Source: Pontibacter kalidii
GTDB taxonomy: Bacteria > Bacteroidota > Bacteroidia > Cytophagales > Hymenobacteraceae
Direction: 5' to 3'
Length of the DNA stretch: 64,000 nt
NCBI RefSeq assembly: GCF_026278245.1
Contig: NZ_CP111079.1
Coordinates: forward strand, 2,668,501-2,732,500
Positions 39,717 to 48,863 of this stretch are shown here, piece by piece; positions within the stretch are counted from its first letter, which is position 1, and every line of letters starts with the position of its first letter. The notes under the pieces are model-generated. The model was not told the origin of the DNA, did not search any database, and worked only from the letters and a program-made list of their open reading frames with translations. Made by a program: the position numbers and the translations under genes.

Positions 39717-39941
39717 CCTGCTTGCTGTAACTTGAACCAAGCTATCCTTACTAGCTTCTGTTCATCCACGGCTTTACAACCAACTTGTTTCATTTCTGGC
39801 TTTGGTGCTCTCAAGCCCGAGAGGGCTCGTCCTCGGGCATCGCGCTGGGAGCTTTTCCTGCCCTCGTACCTCGGGCTGCCTGCGGCACCGGAAAAACTCA
39901 CATAGGCGCTCAACCCAAGGACTGGGTTCAGGTTCGATAGC
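39717..39941 (+). repeat. module 2 long repeat, copy B
   Basis: It runs from CCTGCTTGCTG to GGTTCGATAGC, with AAGCCCGAGAGGGCTCGTCC, GCATCGCGCTGGGAGCTTTT, CCGGAAAAACTCACATAGGC and CGCTCAACCCAAGGACTGGG. The segment between the second and third blocks differs in each copy. Confidence 0.8.
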
Positions 39942-40006
39942 AAGAGCTAATGCAACTGAACCGAGCTCCCTCCCCTGTTCTTAGGGGAGGGTTGGGGAGG
40001 GATTAC

Positions 40007-40336
40007 TCACAGCGCAAAAATCCGCTCCATCAGCTGCCACTTCTCCCCTGCTGCCACACCCGGCAAAGCCTGCTGGTATTGCCACATCAGTTCTTCCCAC
40101 TCCTGCACCTTGGGGTTGGAGGCGTCCAGGGCTGCTTTCCTTTCGAAGCTGAAATCATCCTCCGTCTCCATGACCATAAACAGCCGGTTGCCCCACCTGT
40201 AAATCTCCATGTGCCGTATGCCTGCTTCTTTTATACTTGCCTGAATCTCCGGCCATACTTGCCGGTGATGCTCCTCATATTCTGATATGAGCGTAGGGTC
40301 ATTTATTAAATCTAGGGTTAATCCGTATCTTTTCAT
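40007..40336 (-). CDS. L-rhamnose mutarotase family protein, probable L-fucose mutarotase
   Basis: The 109-residue protein has the RhaM/DUF718 pattern: RYGLTLDLINDPTLISEYEEHHRQVWPEI, GIRHMEIYRWGNRLFMVMETEDDF and a C-terminal MWQYQQALP...WQLMERIFAL. Members interconvert sugar anomers, which speeds entry of free sugars into dehydrogenase reactions. It begins one base after the fucP stop, so it is coupled to uptake, and L-fucose is the likely substrate. RhaM itself acts on L-rhamnose; that assignment cannot be excluded by sequence alone. Confidence 0.88.
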   Translation of the reverse strand: MKRYGLTLDLINDPTLISEYEEHHRQVWPEIQASIKEAGIRHMEIYRWGNRLFMVMETEDDFSFERKAALDASNPKVQEWEELMWQYQQALPGVAAGEKWQLMERIFAL

Positions 40337-40337
40337 C

Positions 40338-41603
40338 TTAATGCGCTAGAATTACTTCTCTCTGCTTCACAGCTATATTTCGGTAGGCAAAGTATAAAAC
40401 AAACAAAAAGCACACCGCCGGCACCAAGTAGGCCACCCGGATGTTATAGCTGTCCGACACACCGCCCATTACTACGGGCAGGATCGCCCCTCCCACAATC
40501 GACATGATCAGTAGGGAAGACGCTTGCTTGGTTTTAGTACCCAGTCCCTGTATACTCAGCGAGAAAATAGTCGGGAACATGATCGACATGAAGAACTCTA
40601 CTCCAATCAGGGCATAGATGGAGACATAGCCGCTAGCCGCCACGGCTGCCACCGTGAGCAGGAAGCAGAGCACAGCGTAAATGGCCAGCAGCCGGGCCGG
40701 AAGTATAAAGCGCATCAGAAAAGTACCTACAAAGCGGCCGATCATAAAACCGAAGAGCGCCACGGCCAGTAGCATGGCAGCTGTTTTCTCATCCACCCCC
40801 GCGGCACTGCCCGAGAATCGGATAAAGAAGCTGGCAATGCACACCTGCGCCCCTACGTAGAAAAACTGGGTCAACACGCCCAGCATCAGGTTACGCTTCT
40901 GAAGTATACTTTCCCCGCTTACAGCTTCTATAGCAGCTTCCTCCTCTTTAATCTCCGGGAGCGGCACACGCCAGAGCAACAGGGCCACCAGCAACACCAC
41001 CACGCCAATCACCAGGTAGGGCACTTGCACGCTCGAGGCTTCCAGGTTGAGGTAGGCCGTTACCTGACTAGCCGGCATGGCAGCCAGTTCTGCTTCGGTG
41101 TAGGAGGTGCCGGAAAGTATAAAGATGCCGCCAAGCAGCGGCGCGAGCGTGGCGGCAAGCCCGTTAAACGATTGTGCGAAGTTCAGCCGCTGTGTAGCGT
41201 TTTCCTCCTCCCCCAGCGCGTTAACGTAAGGGTTGGCGGCCGTCTCCAGAAAGGTCAACCCGCTGGCAATTACAAAGAGCGCTCCTAAAAAGAAGCCGAA
41301 CATTCTAAGCTCTGCAGCCGGGTAAAACAGGAAGGCGCCGATCGCAAAAAGCACCAGCCCAAGTATGATCCCGCTCTTGTACCCGAAACGCTTCATGAAG
41401 TAGCCGGCGGGCAGCGCCATCAGGAAGTAGGCGATAAAAAAGGCAGAGTCGATGAATGCCGATTGCACATCACTCAACTGGCAGGCCTTTTTTAGGTGCG
41501 GGATAAGGATGGGGTTGAGGTTGTGGGCAAACCCCCACAGGAAGAACAGCGAGGTGATAAGAATAAAAGGCAGAAAATACCTGTTCTTTTTAGCTGCTTG
41601 CAT
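40338..41603 (-). CDS. fucP: L-fucose:H+ symporter, FucP family
   Basis: The 421-residue inner-membrane MFS transporter has about 12 hydrophobic segments. It starts YFLPFILITSLFFLWGFAHNLNPILIPHLKKA, the hallmark of the FHS/FucP family, with the conserved AFFIAYFLMALPAGYFMKRFGYKSGI and TFLETAANPYVNALG later. The family also includes glucose, galactose and GlcNAc carriers, but here the mutarotase and the fucose oxidation genes follow directly. It is the first gene of the minus-strand fucose run. Confidence 0.88.
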   Translation of the reverse strand: MQAAKKNRYFLPFILITSLFFLWGFAHNLNPILIPHLKKACQLSDVQSAFIDSAFFIAYFLMALPAGYFMKRFGYKSGIILGLVLFAIGAFLFYPAAELRMFGFFLGALFVIASGLTFLETAANPYVNALGEEENATQRLNFAQSFNGLAATLAPLLGGIFILSGTSYTEAELAAMPASQVTAYLNLEASSVQVPYLVIGVVVLLVALLLWRVPLPEIKEEEAAIEAVSGESILQKRNLMLGVLTQFFYVGAQVCIASFFIRFSGSAAGVDEKTAAMLLAVALFGFMIGRFVGTFLMRFILPARLLAIYAVLCFLLTVAAVAASGYVSIYALIGVEFFMSIMFPTIFSLSIQGLGTKTKQASSLLIMSIVGGAILPVVMGGVSDSYNIRVAYLVPAVCFLFVLYFAYRNIAVKQREVILAH

Positions 41604-41972
41604 AAATTGTTAGTATGTTGAGAAATAGAAACCCATCCTGGTAACTGCTGCCGGTGATACGCTGCGCCTGTTCTCCCCCTCGCCCCTGCCGCGCTGTAAC
41701 GGGCAAATACCGGCAAGCCAATTTGCCGCCGCCCCTCCCCTCCGATTTATACCTTTCGTTCTGTTTTAGTACCTGCTGTGGTATTTTAGAGGATTAATTC
41801 TTTAATTTAAGTATTACATAATCCTGGGCCAACAAAAACGGAATATTTTTGGAAATATATACTAAATTTATGCAGCTTCAGATAATTTGTGTTCGATAAC
41901 ACAGTTTTACAGGAAAAGGAAGCAGCCCTTAGAATTGCGAAAAAAAATACTCATCAGATAACCCTTTATAAC
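41604..41972. other. divergent regulatory gap between fucP and GH20 gene
   Basis: No gene is seen in this 369-base gap. It must hold the fucP promoter (-) and the GH20 promoter (+). AT-rich stretches at 41790-41880 and the palindrome at 41888 lie nearer the GH20 side. Confidence 0.5.
41888..41903. promoter_or_regulatory. second-class palindrome P3 before the GH20 gene
   Basis: TGTGTTCGATAACACA has perfect 6-base arms around CGAT. It lies 70 bases upstream of the GH20 start and matches 21638-21653 in 14 of 16 positions. It is a probable regulator binding site shared with SusC pair 2. Confidence 0.5.
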
Positions 41973-44324
41973 ATGCATTTTAAAAGTACGATTGCCGCCC
42001 TTGCTACGTCTGCCTGCGTTGTGTCGGGGCTCCTGTTCAGCCCACCGGCTGCCTTTGCCCAGGCTACTACGGCGCAGCAGCAAACCATCTCCATCATTCC
42101 GAAGCCTGTAAAGCTTACCCAGCAGAGCGGCAGCTTCGCCCTAGGTAAGGATACAAAGATCTTTGTGGACCCGAAAAACGAGGAGCTCCGCAAAATAGGC
42201 GAGTATCTGGCCCAAAACATAAAGGAGATGACTGGCGTGCAGCCGAAGGTAGAGCAGAAAGCTCCAACCAAGGGTAGCAGCAACTACCTGCAGTTAACGC
42301 TTAACACGCCGGTGGACACACTTGGCCAGGAGGGCTATACGTTAAACGTAACTTCCAACAGCATTACACTTGCCGCCAAGGAGCCGCAGGGCCTTTTCCT
42401 GGGCACGCAGACTGTGCGCCAGCTTTTGCCGGCACAGCCAACCGCCGCTCCTGTTAGCATCCCTGCCTTGGAGGTAGTGGATAAGCCCCGCTACCAGTGG
42501 CGCGGCATGCACCTGGATGTGGCCCGCCACTTCATGCCGGTGGAGTTCGTGAAGGAATATATCGATTACCTGGCCATGCACAAACTCAACACCTTCCACT
42601 GGCACCTGACCGAGGACCAGGGTTGGCGCATCGAGATCAAGAAATATCCGGAACTGACAAAAGTCGGCGCCTGGCGCGATGGCACCCTGATCGGGCACTA
42701 CAGCGACCAGCCGCACCAGTTCAGCAACGAGCGCCACGGGGGCTTCTATACTCAGGAGCAGATCAAAGACGTGGTGAAGTATGCGCAGGAGCGTTATATC
42801 ACCGTAGTGCCGGAGATTGAGATGCCGGGTCATGCACTAGCGGCACTCGCCACTTATCCGCACCTTTCCTGCACCGGCGGCCCGTTTGAGGTAGAGAAGA
42901 AATGGGGCGTGTTCGATGATATTTTCTGCGCCGGCAACGAAGAAACCTTCACTTTCCTGGAAGACGTGATGACCGAGGTACTGGCCCTGTTCCCGAGCAA
43001 GATCGTGCACATCGGTGGCGATGAGGCCCCGAAAACCCGTTGGAAAGAGTGCCCTAAGTGCCAGAAGCGCATCGCTGACGAAGGCCTGAAAGATGAGCAC
43101 GAGCTGCAGAGTTACTTTATCCAGCGCATGGAGAAATTCCTCAACGCCAAGGGCCGCACCATCATCGGCTGGGACGAAATTCTGGAAGGCGGACTGGCCC
43201 CGAACGCTTACGTGATGTCGTGGAGAGGCACCGAGGGCGGTATTGAGGCAGCCAAGCAGCACCATTACGTGGTGATGACGCCAGGATCGCACGTATACTT
43301 CGACCACTACCAGGGCGAGCCTAGCTTGGAGCCAACGGCCATCGGCGGCCTGACAACGCTGGAGAAAGTATACTCCTTTGAGCCTACGCCAGCCGAGCTA
43401 TCTGCAGAAGAGAAAAAGTATATTCTGGGCGCGCAGGCCAACGTGTGGACCGAATATATTCCGAATACCGAGCACGTGGAGTACATGGTTTTCCCTCGCA
43501 TTTCGGCCCTTTCGGAAGTGCTTTGGACACCGGCAGCCAAGAAAGACTGGGATGACTTCCGGACACGCATGCAGCAGCAGTACAAGCGCTTCGACCACAT
43601 GGGCGTGAACTATGCGCGCAGCACCTTCAACGTGAAGCAAAACATTGCCGTGGACCCTACGCAGGCTGCGGCCACCGTTACGCTGGCAACAGACGCAAAA
43701 GGTCCGAAAATCTATTACACCCTGGACGGCTCAGAGCCTACAACCGCATCGCAGGCGTACGGCGCACCATTCCAGCTTGCTAAAACAGCTACTATAAAAG
43801 CGGCTTCTTTTGATGAGAATGGCAAGCAGCTGGGCAAGGTAAGCAGCCGTGACCTGAACCAGCACAAGGCCTTTGCACATGCTGTAGAACTTACGAACGC
43901 GCCACACCGAAACTATACGGCCGCCGGCGGCCTGACGCTGGTAGACGGTCAGTTGGCCAGCAACAGCTTCACCAACGGCCAGTGGCTGGGCTTTCTGGGC
44001 GATGATTTCGAGGCCGTGATCGATCTGAAGGAGAAAAAGTCCATCAACCGCATCAGCAGTTCCTTCCTGCAAACCAAGAACGATGGCATTCAGCTGCCAG
44101 CCCAGGTAGAGTTCGCCGTGTCAAAAAACGGGAAGAAGTATAAAACCGTGAAAGTGATTACGGAGCTATCAGACAAGCCGGGTGTGTTCAAGGAAGTGGT
44201 GACGGCAGAGGTACCGAGTAAGAAAGTACGCTACATCAAGGTAACTGCCAAGAACCCGATGCCCGGCTCAGAGGAGAACAAACGCAAGGCCTGGCTCTTT
44301 GCCGATGAGATAATAGTAGAGTAA
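41973..44324 (+). CDS. GH20 beta-N-acetylhexosaminidase A (CBM32-like C-terminus)
   Basis: It would remove terminal beta-GlcNAc/GalNAc by substrate-assisted catalysis. The ATG at 41973 opens a signal peptide (MHFKSTIAALATSACVVSG, cleavage near AFAQA), giving 783 residues. An N-terminal GH20b domain (ISIIPKPVKLTQQSG) precedes the barrel: YQWRGMHLDVARHFMP, HWHLTEDQGWRIEIKKYPELT and the catalytic pair D350-E351 in HIGGDEAPKTRW. After GAQANVWTEYI come an FN3-like stalk with YYTLDGSEPT and a discoidin/CBM32-like domain ending KRKAWLFADEIIVE. It is closest in layout to the GH20 at 59078. A terminator follows. Confidence 0.95.
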   Translation: MHFKSTIAALATSACVVSGLLFSPPAAFAQATTAQQQTISIIPKPVKLTQQSGSFALGKDTKIFVDPKNEELRKIGEYLAQNIKEMTGVQPKVEQKAPTKGSSNYLQLTLNTPVDTLGQEGYTLNVTSNSITLAAKEPQGLFLGTQTVRQLLPAQPTAAPVSIPALEVVDKPRYQWRGMHLDVARHFMPVEFVKEYIDYLAMHKLNTFHWHLTEDQGWRIEIKKYPELTKVGAWRDGTLIGHYSDQPHQFSNERHGGFYTQEQIKDVVKYAQERYITVVPEIEMPGHALAALATYPHLSCTGGPFEVEKKWGVFDDIFCAGNEETFTFLEDVMTEVLALFPSKIVHIGGDEAPKTRWKECPKCQKRIADEGLKDEHELQSYFIQRMEKFLNAKGRTIIGWDEILEGGLAPNAYVMSWRGTEGGIEAAKQHHYVVMTPGSHVYFDHYQGEPSLEPTAIGGLTTLEKVYSFEPTPAELSAEEKKYILGAQANVWTEYIPNTEHVEYMVFPRISALSEVLWTPAAKKDWDDFRTRMQQQYKRFDHMGVNYARSTFNVKQNIAVDPTQAAATVTLATDAKGPKIYYTLDGSEPTTASQAYGAPFQLAKTATIKAASFDENGKQLGKVSSRDLNQHKAFAHAVELTNAPHRNYTAAGGLTLVDGQLASNSFTNGQWLGFLGDDFEAVIDLKEKKSINRISSSFLQTKNDGIQLPAQVEFAVSKNGKKYKTVKVITELSDKPGVFKEVVTAEVPSKKVRYIKVTAKNPMPGSEENKRKAWLFADEIIVE

Positions 44325-44348
44325 CAGAGAAATAAGAGTAAAACCAGT

Positions 44349-44386
44349 GCAGACCTCATACATTAGCGATGAGGTCTGCCTTTTTT
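44349..44386 (+). terminator. terminator of the first GH20 gene
   Basis: Perfect 11-base arms GCAGACCTCAT and ATGAGGTCTGC (44349-44359, 44369-44379) are followed by CTTTTTT. Confidence 0.92.
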
Positions 44387-44493
44387 AGGCCATTCGCGTC
44401 GCCCTTCCAGAATTATACTTATTTTTAGGCTGGCGGATCCGGCAAGTATACGTTACGACCGCTGCAACCATCTTAAAACCATAGCAAAAATTC

Positions 44494-46794
44494 ATGTTCC
44501 TAAAAGCTTTATCTAAGCTAAAAGCTTCCTTCGTGGTCCTGGCATGCCTTTCAGCCTCCTGTACCACCTCCAACCAGCAAGATAGTAACCCCAACACCGT
44601 ATCGCTTACCGACTACGTAGACCCCTACATTGGCTCCAGTTATCACGGGCACGTGTTTGTGGGCGCTAACGTACCGTTTGGCGCGGTGCAGCTCGGCCCT
44701 ACCAATATTACCCAGGGCTGGGACTGGTGCTCCGGCTACCACTACTCCGACTCTACCATTGTTGGCTTTGCCCACACGCACCTAAGCGGTACCGGCATCG
44801 GCGATCTGGGCGACATCTCGGTGATGCCCGTAACGGGCCAGGTGCAGCTGGTGAAAGGAAGCATCAAAGACCCGAAAAGCGGCTACTATTCCCTCTTCTC
44901 CCACGACGACGAGACGGTAAAACCGGGCTACTACGCGGTAAAACTGAAGCGCTACAACATCGGAGCCGAACTGACGGCTACCGAGCGCGTGGGCTTCCAC
45001 CAGTACACGTTCCCGAAGTCTGACGAGGCAAGCATCATCATCGACCTGAAAGAAGGCATCGGCTGGGACTCTCCTACCGAGACCTTTATCGAACAAGTGA
45101 ACGACAGCACGCTGGCCGGTTACCGCTTCTCCAAAGGTTGGGCTAACGACCAGCGCGTATACTTCACCGCTGTGTTCTCCAAGCCGATCGAGAAGTTTGA
45201 GAGCTTCCAGGTAGTGGACACAGCTGCCTCTTCCCCGGTTCCGGCCTCCAAAGGCCGCATGATCAAAGGGGTGGCGCATTTCAAAACGCAGGAAGGCGAA
45301 AAAGTAAAGCTGAAAGTGGGTATCTCGCCGGTGAGCGCGGAGAATGCGCTAGCCAACATCCAGGCCGAGGTGCCGCACTGGGACTTCGGGAAAGTAGTGG
45401 CCGATGCCGATGCCGCGTGGAACCGCGAGCTGCAGAAAGTACGCATCGAGGCACTGGACTCGGCGCAAATGCGCACCTTCTACACTGCTCTTTACCACAC
45501 CCTGATCGCTCCATCCATCTTTAACGACCACAACGGCGACTACCGTGGCACGGACAAGAAAGTATACGAGAAGGCTGACTTCACCAACCTTACCACTTTC
45601 TCCCTTTGGGATACCTACCGCGCGGCGCATCCGCTGTATACTATCTTGCAGACCGAGCGCGTGAACGACATGATCAACTCCATGTTGGCTATTTACCAGC
45701 AGCAGGGCAAGCTGCCCGTGTGGCACCTGATGGGCAACGAAACGAACACCATGGTGGGCTATGGCAGCGTACCGGTGGTAGCCGACGCCATCCTGAAAGG
45801 TTTCGACGGATTTGACCATGAGCTGGCCTTCGAGGCAATGAAAGCTACTGCCATGGGCGATGAGTTTGGCCTTCCCTACGTGAAGAAGCAGGGCTTTATA
45901 CCTGCCGATGAAGAAGTGGAAAGTGTAGCCAAGGGACTAGAATATGCCATTGCCGACTGGAGCATTGCGCAGGTAGCCAAGAAAATGGGCAAGCAGGAGG
46001 ATTACGAGTACTTCAGCAAGCGCGGCCGCTACTATGAGAACTACTTCGACAAAGAAACCCGCTTTATGCGTGGCCGCATCTCTCAAAACGAGTGGCGCAC
46101 GCCGTTCGACCCGTTCAAGTCCGAGCACCGCAAGGACGACTACGCCGAGGGGAACTCCTGGCAGTATACCTGGCTGGTGCCACAGGATGTGGAAGGCCTG
46201 ATCAGCCTGATGGGCGGCGAGGAAGCCTTTGCGCAGAAACTCGACTCGCTGTTTGTAGCGGAGGGCGACATGGGCGAAGAAGCCTCCAACGACATCACCG
46301 GCCTGATCGGCCAGTACGCGCATGGCAACGAACCGAGCCACCACATTACCTATATGTATGCCTACGTGGGGCAGCCTTGGAAAACAGCCGAGAAAGTACG
46401 CTTCATTGTGGACAACATGTATACCGATAAGGCAGATGGCCTGATCGGTAACGAGGACGTGGGCCAAATGTCGGCCTGGTATATTCTCTCTACCCTGGGC
46501 TTTTACCCGCAGAACCCGGCTAACGGTGCTTACGTATTCGGCAGCCCGGCTGTAAAGCAGGCAACACTTTCTTTGCCAAACGGAAACGTGCTGGAGGTCG
46601 TGGCCAATAACAACAGCAAGACGAACAAGTATATCCAAAGCGTTACGCTTAACGGAGAGCCATACTCCAAATCCTACATCCTGCACAAGGACCTGATGAA
46701 AGGCGGTAAACTGGTGTTCGAGATGGGCAGCACGCCAAGCGCTACCTGGGGCGTAGCCAAGGCTGACCGTCCAAGATCCGAGCCTGTTGAGTAG
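44494..46794 (+). CDS. GH92 alpha-1,2-type mannosidase, lipoprotein
   Basis: The 766-residue protein has a lipoprotein signal ending LSASC (Cys23). The N-terminal beta-sandwich has VDPYIGSSYHGHVFVGANVPFGAVQLGP and GFAHTHLSGTGIGDLGD. The catalytic domain has TFSLWDTYRAAHPL and AEGNSWQYTW (E552, probable acid), then the canonical HGNEPSHH (610-617) and IGNEDVGQMSAWYILSTLGFYP (652-673). From the literature as I recall it, the HGNEP motif goes with alpha-1,2 preference. This is the canonical partner to the divergent GH92 at 31525. It lies 169 bases after the GH20 gene but beyond that gene's terminator, so it probably has its own promoter. Confidence 0.95.
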   Translation: MFLKALSKLKASFVVLACLSASCTTSNQQDSNPNTVSLTDYVDPYIGSSYHGHVFVGANVPFGAVQLGPTNITQGWDWCSGYHYSDSTIVGFAHTHLSGTGIGDLGDISVMPVTGQVQLVKGSIKDPKSGYYSLFSHDDETVKPGYYAVKLKRYNIGAELTATERVGFHQYTFPKSDEASIIIDLKEGIGWDSPTETFIEQVNDSTLAGYRFSKGWANDQRVYFTAVFSKPIEKFESFQVVDTAASSPVPASKGRMIKGVAHFKTQEGEKVKLKVGISPVSAENALANIQAEVPHWDFGKVVADADAAWNRELQKVRIEALDSAQMRTFYTALYHTLIAPSIFNDHNGDYRGTDKKVYEKADFTNLTTFSLWDTYRAAHPLYTILQTERVNDMINSMLAIYQQQGKLPVWHLMGNETNTMVGYGSVPVVADAILKGFDGFDHELAFEAMKATAMGDEFGLPYVKKQGFIPADEEVESVAKGLEYAIADWSIAQVAKKMGKQEDYEYFSKRGRYYENYFDKETRFMRGRISQNEWRTPFDPFKSEHRKDDYAEGNSWQYTWLVPQDVEGLISLMGGEEAFAQKLDSLFVAEGDMGEEASNDITGLIGQYAHGNEPSHHITYMYAYVGQPWKTAEKVRFIVDNMYTDKADGLIGNEDVGQMSAWYILSTLGFYPQNPANGAYVFGSPAVKQATLSLPNGNVLEVVANNNSKTNKYIQSVTLNGEPYSKSYILHKDLMKGGKLVFEMGSTPSATWGVAKADRPRSEPVE

Positions 46795-46816
46795 CATGAT
46801 CCGCTCCTAAAGTATA

Positions 46817-46857
46817 AGCCCTCTGTAGTTGCTGCTACAGAGGGCTTTCTTTTTTGG
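46817..46857 (+). terminator. terminator of the GH92 lipoprotein gene
   Basis: Perfect 12-base arms AGCCCTCTGTAG and CTACAGAGGGCT enclose a 6-base loop and are followed by TTCTTTTTT. Confidence 0.93.
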
Positions 46858-47018
46858 TTTATACTTAGGCTGCGGCTCACTCCTGTTATCAAGTGGAAAC
46901 CCATTTTTAAACCTCTTGAAGGCAGGAATAACTTTGGGTCTATACTTGCAAAAGCAATTTTTACCTTAGCTATACTTTATAATACTTATTATAACACTTG
47001 CCACTGTTCTGATTTTCG

Positions 47019-47088
47019 CTGGCGCGGGCTTGCAGCCCGTCTCTTACTATACTCTCGGATTTGTAATCCGAGTGGCTTGAAAAGCCAG
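47019..47088 (+). repeat. module 1 hairpin repeat, copy C
   Basis: CGGGCTTGCAGCCCG, CTCGGATTTGTAATCCGAG and TGGCTTGAAAAGCCA keep pairing through paired changes relative to other copies. It lies in the 974-base repeat gap 46795-47768, where no gene is seen. Confidence 0.8.
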
Positions 47089-47102
47089 ACTTCCCGAGCA
47101 AC

Positions 47103-47334
47103 CGCTTCCTGCAATTGGAGCCAAGCTATCCTTACTAGCTCCTGCTGATCCTCAGCTTTACAAGCTGCTTGTTTCAATTCATTCTTTGTCTCCCTCCAGG
47201 CCGGGAGGCCTCGTCCTCGGGCATCGCGCTGGGAGCTTTTCCTTTGCTCCTACGTCGCAATGTCTCGCTCACGCTCGCCACCGGAAAAACTCGCATAGGC
47301 GCTCACCCCAAGGACTGGGATCAGATTCGATAGC
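47103..47334 (+). repeat. module 2 long repeat, copy C
   Basis: It runs from CGCTTCCTGC to CAGATTCGATAGC with blocks CGTCCTCGGGCATCGCGCTG, GGGAGCTTTTCC and CCGGAAAAACTCGCATAGGC. The variable centre (about 47250-47280) is unlike the other copies. Confidence 0.8.
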
Positions 47335-47446
47335 CACGGCTTTTGCAACTAGAACCAAGTCCCCCTTTGAAGGGGGCAGGGGGATGTTAATCAACTGCGG
47401 AGAATTCCCCTCCATGGAGGGGTTAGGGGCGATTTATACTTTGTAG

Positions 47447-47466
47447 GGACAGGTCGCGACCTGTCC
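47447..47466. repeat. 20-base palindrome, second copy
   Basis: GGACAGGTCGCGACCTGTCC is identical to the core of the palindrome at 31296. It follows a CCCCTCC/GGAGGGG hairpin (47406-47430). Confidence 0.85.
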
Positions 47467-47725
47467 GCGCTATAGATACAACTATGAAACTTATGCTTCA
47501 GCAGCAGTAATGACAGGCTCCCCTCCTGGGGGTAGGGGCCCTCGGAAAAGCTAAGGAGGGGCAGGGGTGGTTGGTCTGGCACGGCAATCCTGTCAATCCA
47601 AAAATCCCGTAAATCCTGATTCAGACAAGTATAAAGTATGGTTCTTTGAGTCAGTAAAGTTGCAAACTCTACCTAATAACAAGACACAAGTCTACAGACT
47701 TGTGCCAGGAAAGGGAATACCACCT

Positions 47726-47757
47726 AAAACAAGTAGAGCTGCCATCGGCAGCTCTAC
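47726..47757 (-). terminator. terminator-like hairpin after the GHL-type gene
   Basis: On the minus strand GTAGAGCTGCC and GGCAGCTCTAC enclose GAT and are followed by TTGTTTT. It begins about 12 bases after the stop of the gene at 47769. Confidence 0.75.
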
Positions 47758-47768
47758 ATTATACTTTC

Positions 47769-48863
47769 CTACGACTTCACCGAAGCCGAGGCGCGTTCCA
47801 GCGCCTGCAGCACCTGCTCGTTCACTTCGCCGAAGATTGAGACGCCTTTGGCTCCGTTTGCCAGGGCGAGTTCTATACCTTGCTGGAGTTCTTCGTTGCT
47901 TTTGAAGTCAGGCAAGTATAAGCCGGCGTAGAGCGGGAATTTCCCCTTCAGGAAGTGTACGCCTTCTGTCACGGCATCACCGATCCAGCGCACATCCTCT
48001 TTGTAGAAGCCATGGTAAATCATCGGGTACACGGCGTTCAGGTTCCAGTTGGTCCAGTCCTGGCGCACGATGCGGCGGGCCACTTCCGGCGTTGGAAATA
48101 CGGCGGCGGTAATCGGTTTCTTATTTTCTTTGGCGATCTCGGCCAAGTGGTTCACGATGTTATTGACGGCGTTATAGCGGTACAGCCGCCACGACAGGCT
48201 GGCCTCCGGGTATTCCAGTTCCTCGATCGCCTTGCCGCGCCATGCTTTGAATTTGCTGCGGCACACCTCGCAGTAGCAATAGTCGTACTCTGGCAGTTCC
48301 TTGGTCTGCTCTATGTCATAGTTCTCCCACAGGTTCACCGGCAGGATCACGTCGCAGAAGCGCACATAGTCCAGGTGGATGCCGTCGATATAATCTTTGC
48401 TGAGGATGTTGCGCACGTCCTCGGCCAGGTATTGCTTTACCTCCTCACGGGAAGGACACAGCCAGCGGTAGTACCCCACATACGGTGGCTTATCGGCACA
48501 CGACTCACCTTTACGGTTTTGGGCATACCACTCCGGGTGCTTCTGCAGCAACTCTTTTTCGCCCCGGTTCATGGTCCACATCCAGCGGTGCGCCTCCAGT
48601 TTGTTGGCCTTGGCTGCACGGAAATGCTTCTCGCTGTCGGCTTCAAAGAAGATCCCCCGGATACCTGCTTCGTAGAAGCGTTTGTACTGCTGCTGCAGAT
48701 CGGCCTCTTTATCGGCTTTGTTGGGCCTTACCCACACCCAGTGCCTGGGCCGGTTCTTTTTAGCCCCTGGTGCTGCGGTGAGTTCGGCAAGAGCGGGCGC
48801 AGGTATACTTGCGGCCAGGCCGGCTAGCGCCCCGGCCTTCAGGAAGGATCTTCTTGTTTTCAT
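47769..48863 (-). CDS. glycosyl-hydrolase-like (GHL/family-10-like) TIM-barrel protein, Tat-exported
   Basis: The 364-residue protein from the ATG at 48863 has a twin-arginine signal (RRSFLK, then hydrophobic to PAPALA). The body looks like a TIM barrel of the GHL/DUF187-like group: YEAGIRGIFFEADSEKHF, DYIDGIHLDYVRFCD with two aspartates at the barrel mouth, NLNAVYPMIYHGFYKEDV and GAKGVSIFGEV. I know no confirmed activity for such proteins, so function is open. The central YCYCEVCRSKFKAW looks like a small metal or disulfide site. The start overlaps the stop of the upstream CBM9-like gene (ATGA), so the two are translated as a pair and probably act on the same glycan. Confidence 0.75.
   Translation of the reverse strand: MKTRRSFLKAGALAGLAASIPAPALAELTAAPGAKKNRPRHWVWVRPNKADKEADLQQQYKRFYEAGIRGIFFEADSEKHFRAAKANKLEAHRWMWTMNRGEKELLQKHPEWYAQNRKGESCADKPPYVGYYRWLCPSREEVKQYLAEDVRNILSKDYIDGIHLDYVRFCDVILPVNLWENYDIEQTKELPEYDYCYCEVCRSKFKAWRGKAIEELEYPEASLSWRLYRYNAVNNIVNHLAEIAKENKKPITAAVFPTPEVARRIVRQDWTNWNLNAVYPMIYHGFYKEDVRWIGDAVTEGVHFLKGKFPLYAGLYLPDFKSNEELQQGIELALANGAKGVSIFGEVNEQVLQALERASASVKS

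Noticed and set aside
47186..47446. small protein with GLVLGHRAGSFS shared with other gaps
   Set aside because: The shared peptide is simply the translation of the module 2 repeat; frames break between copies, so a conserved gene is unlikely.
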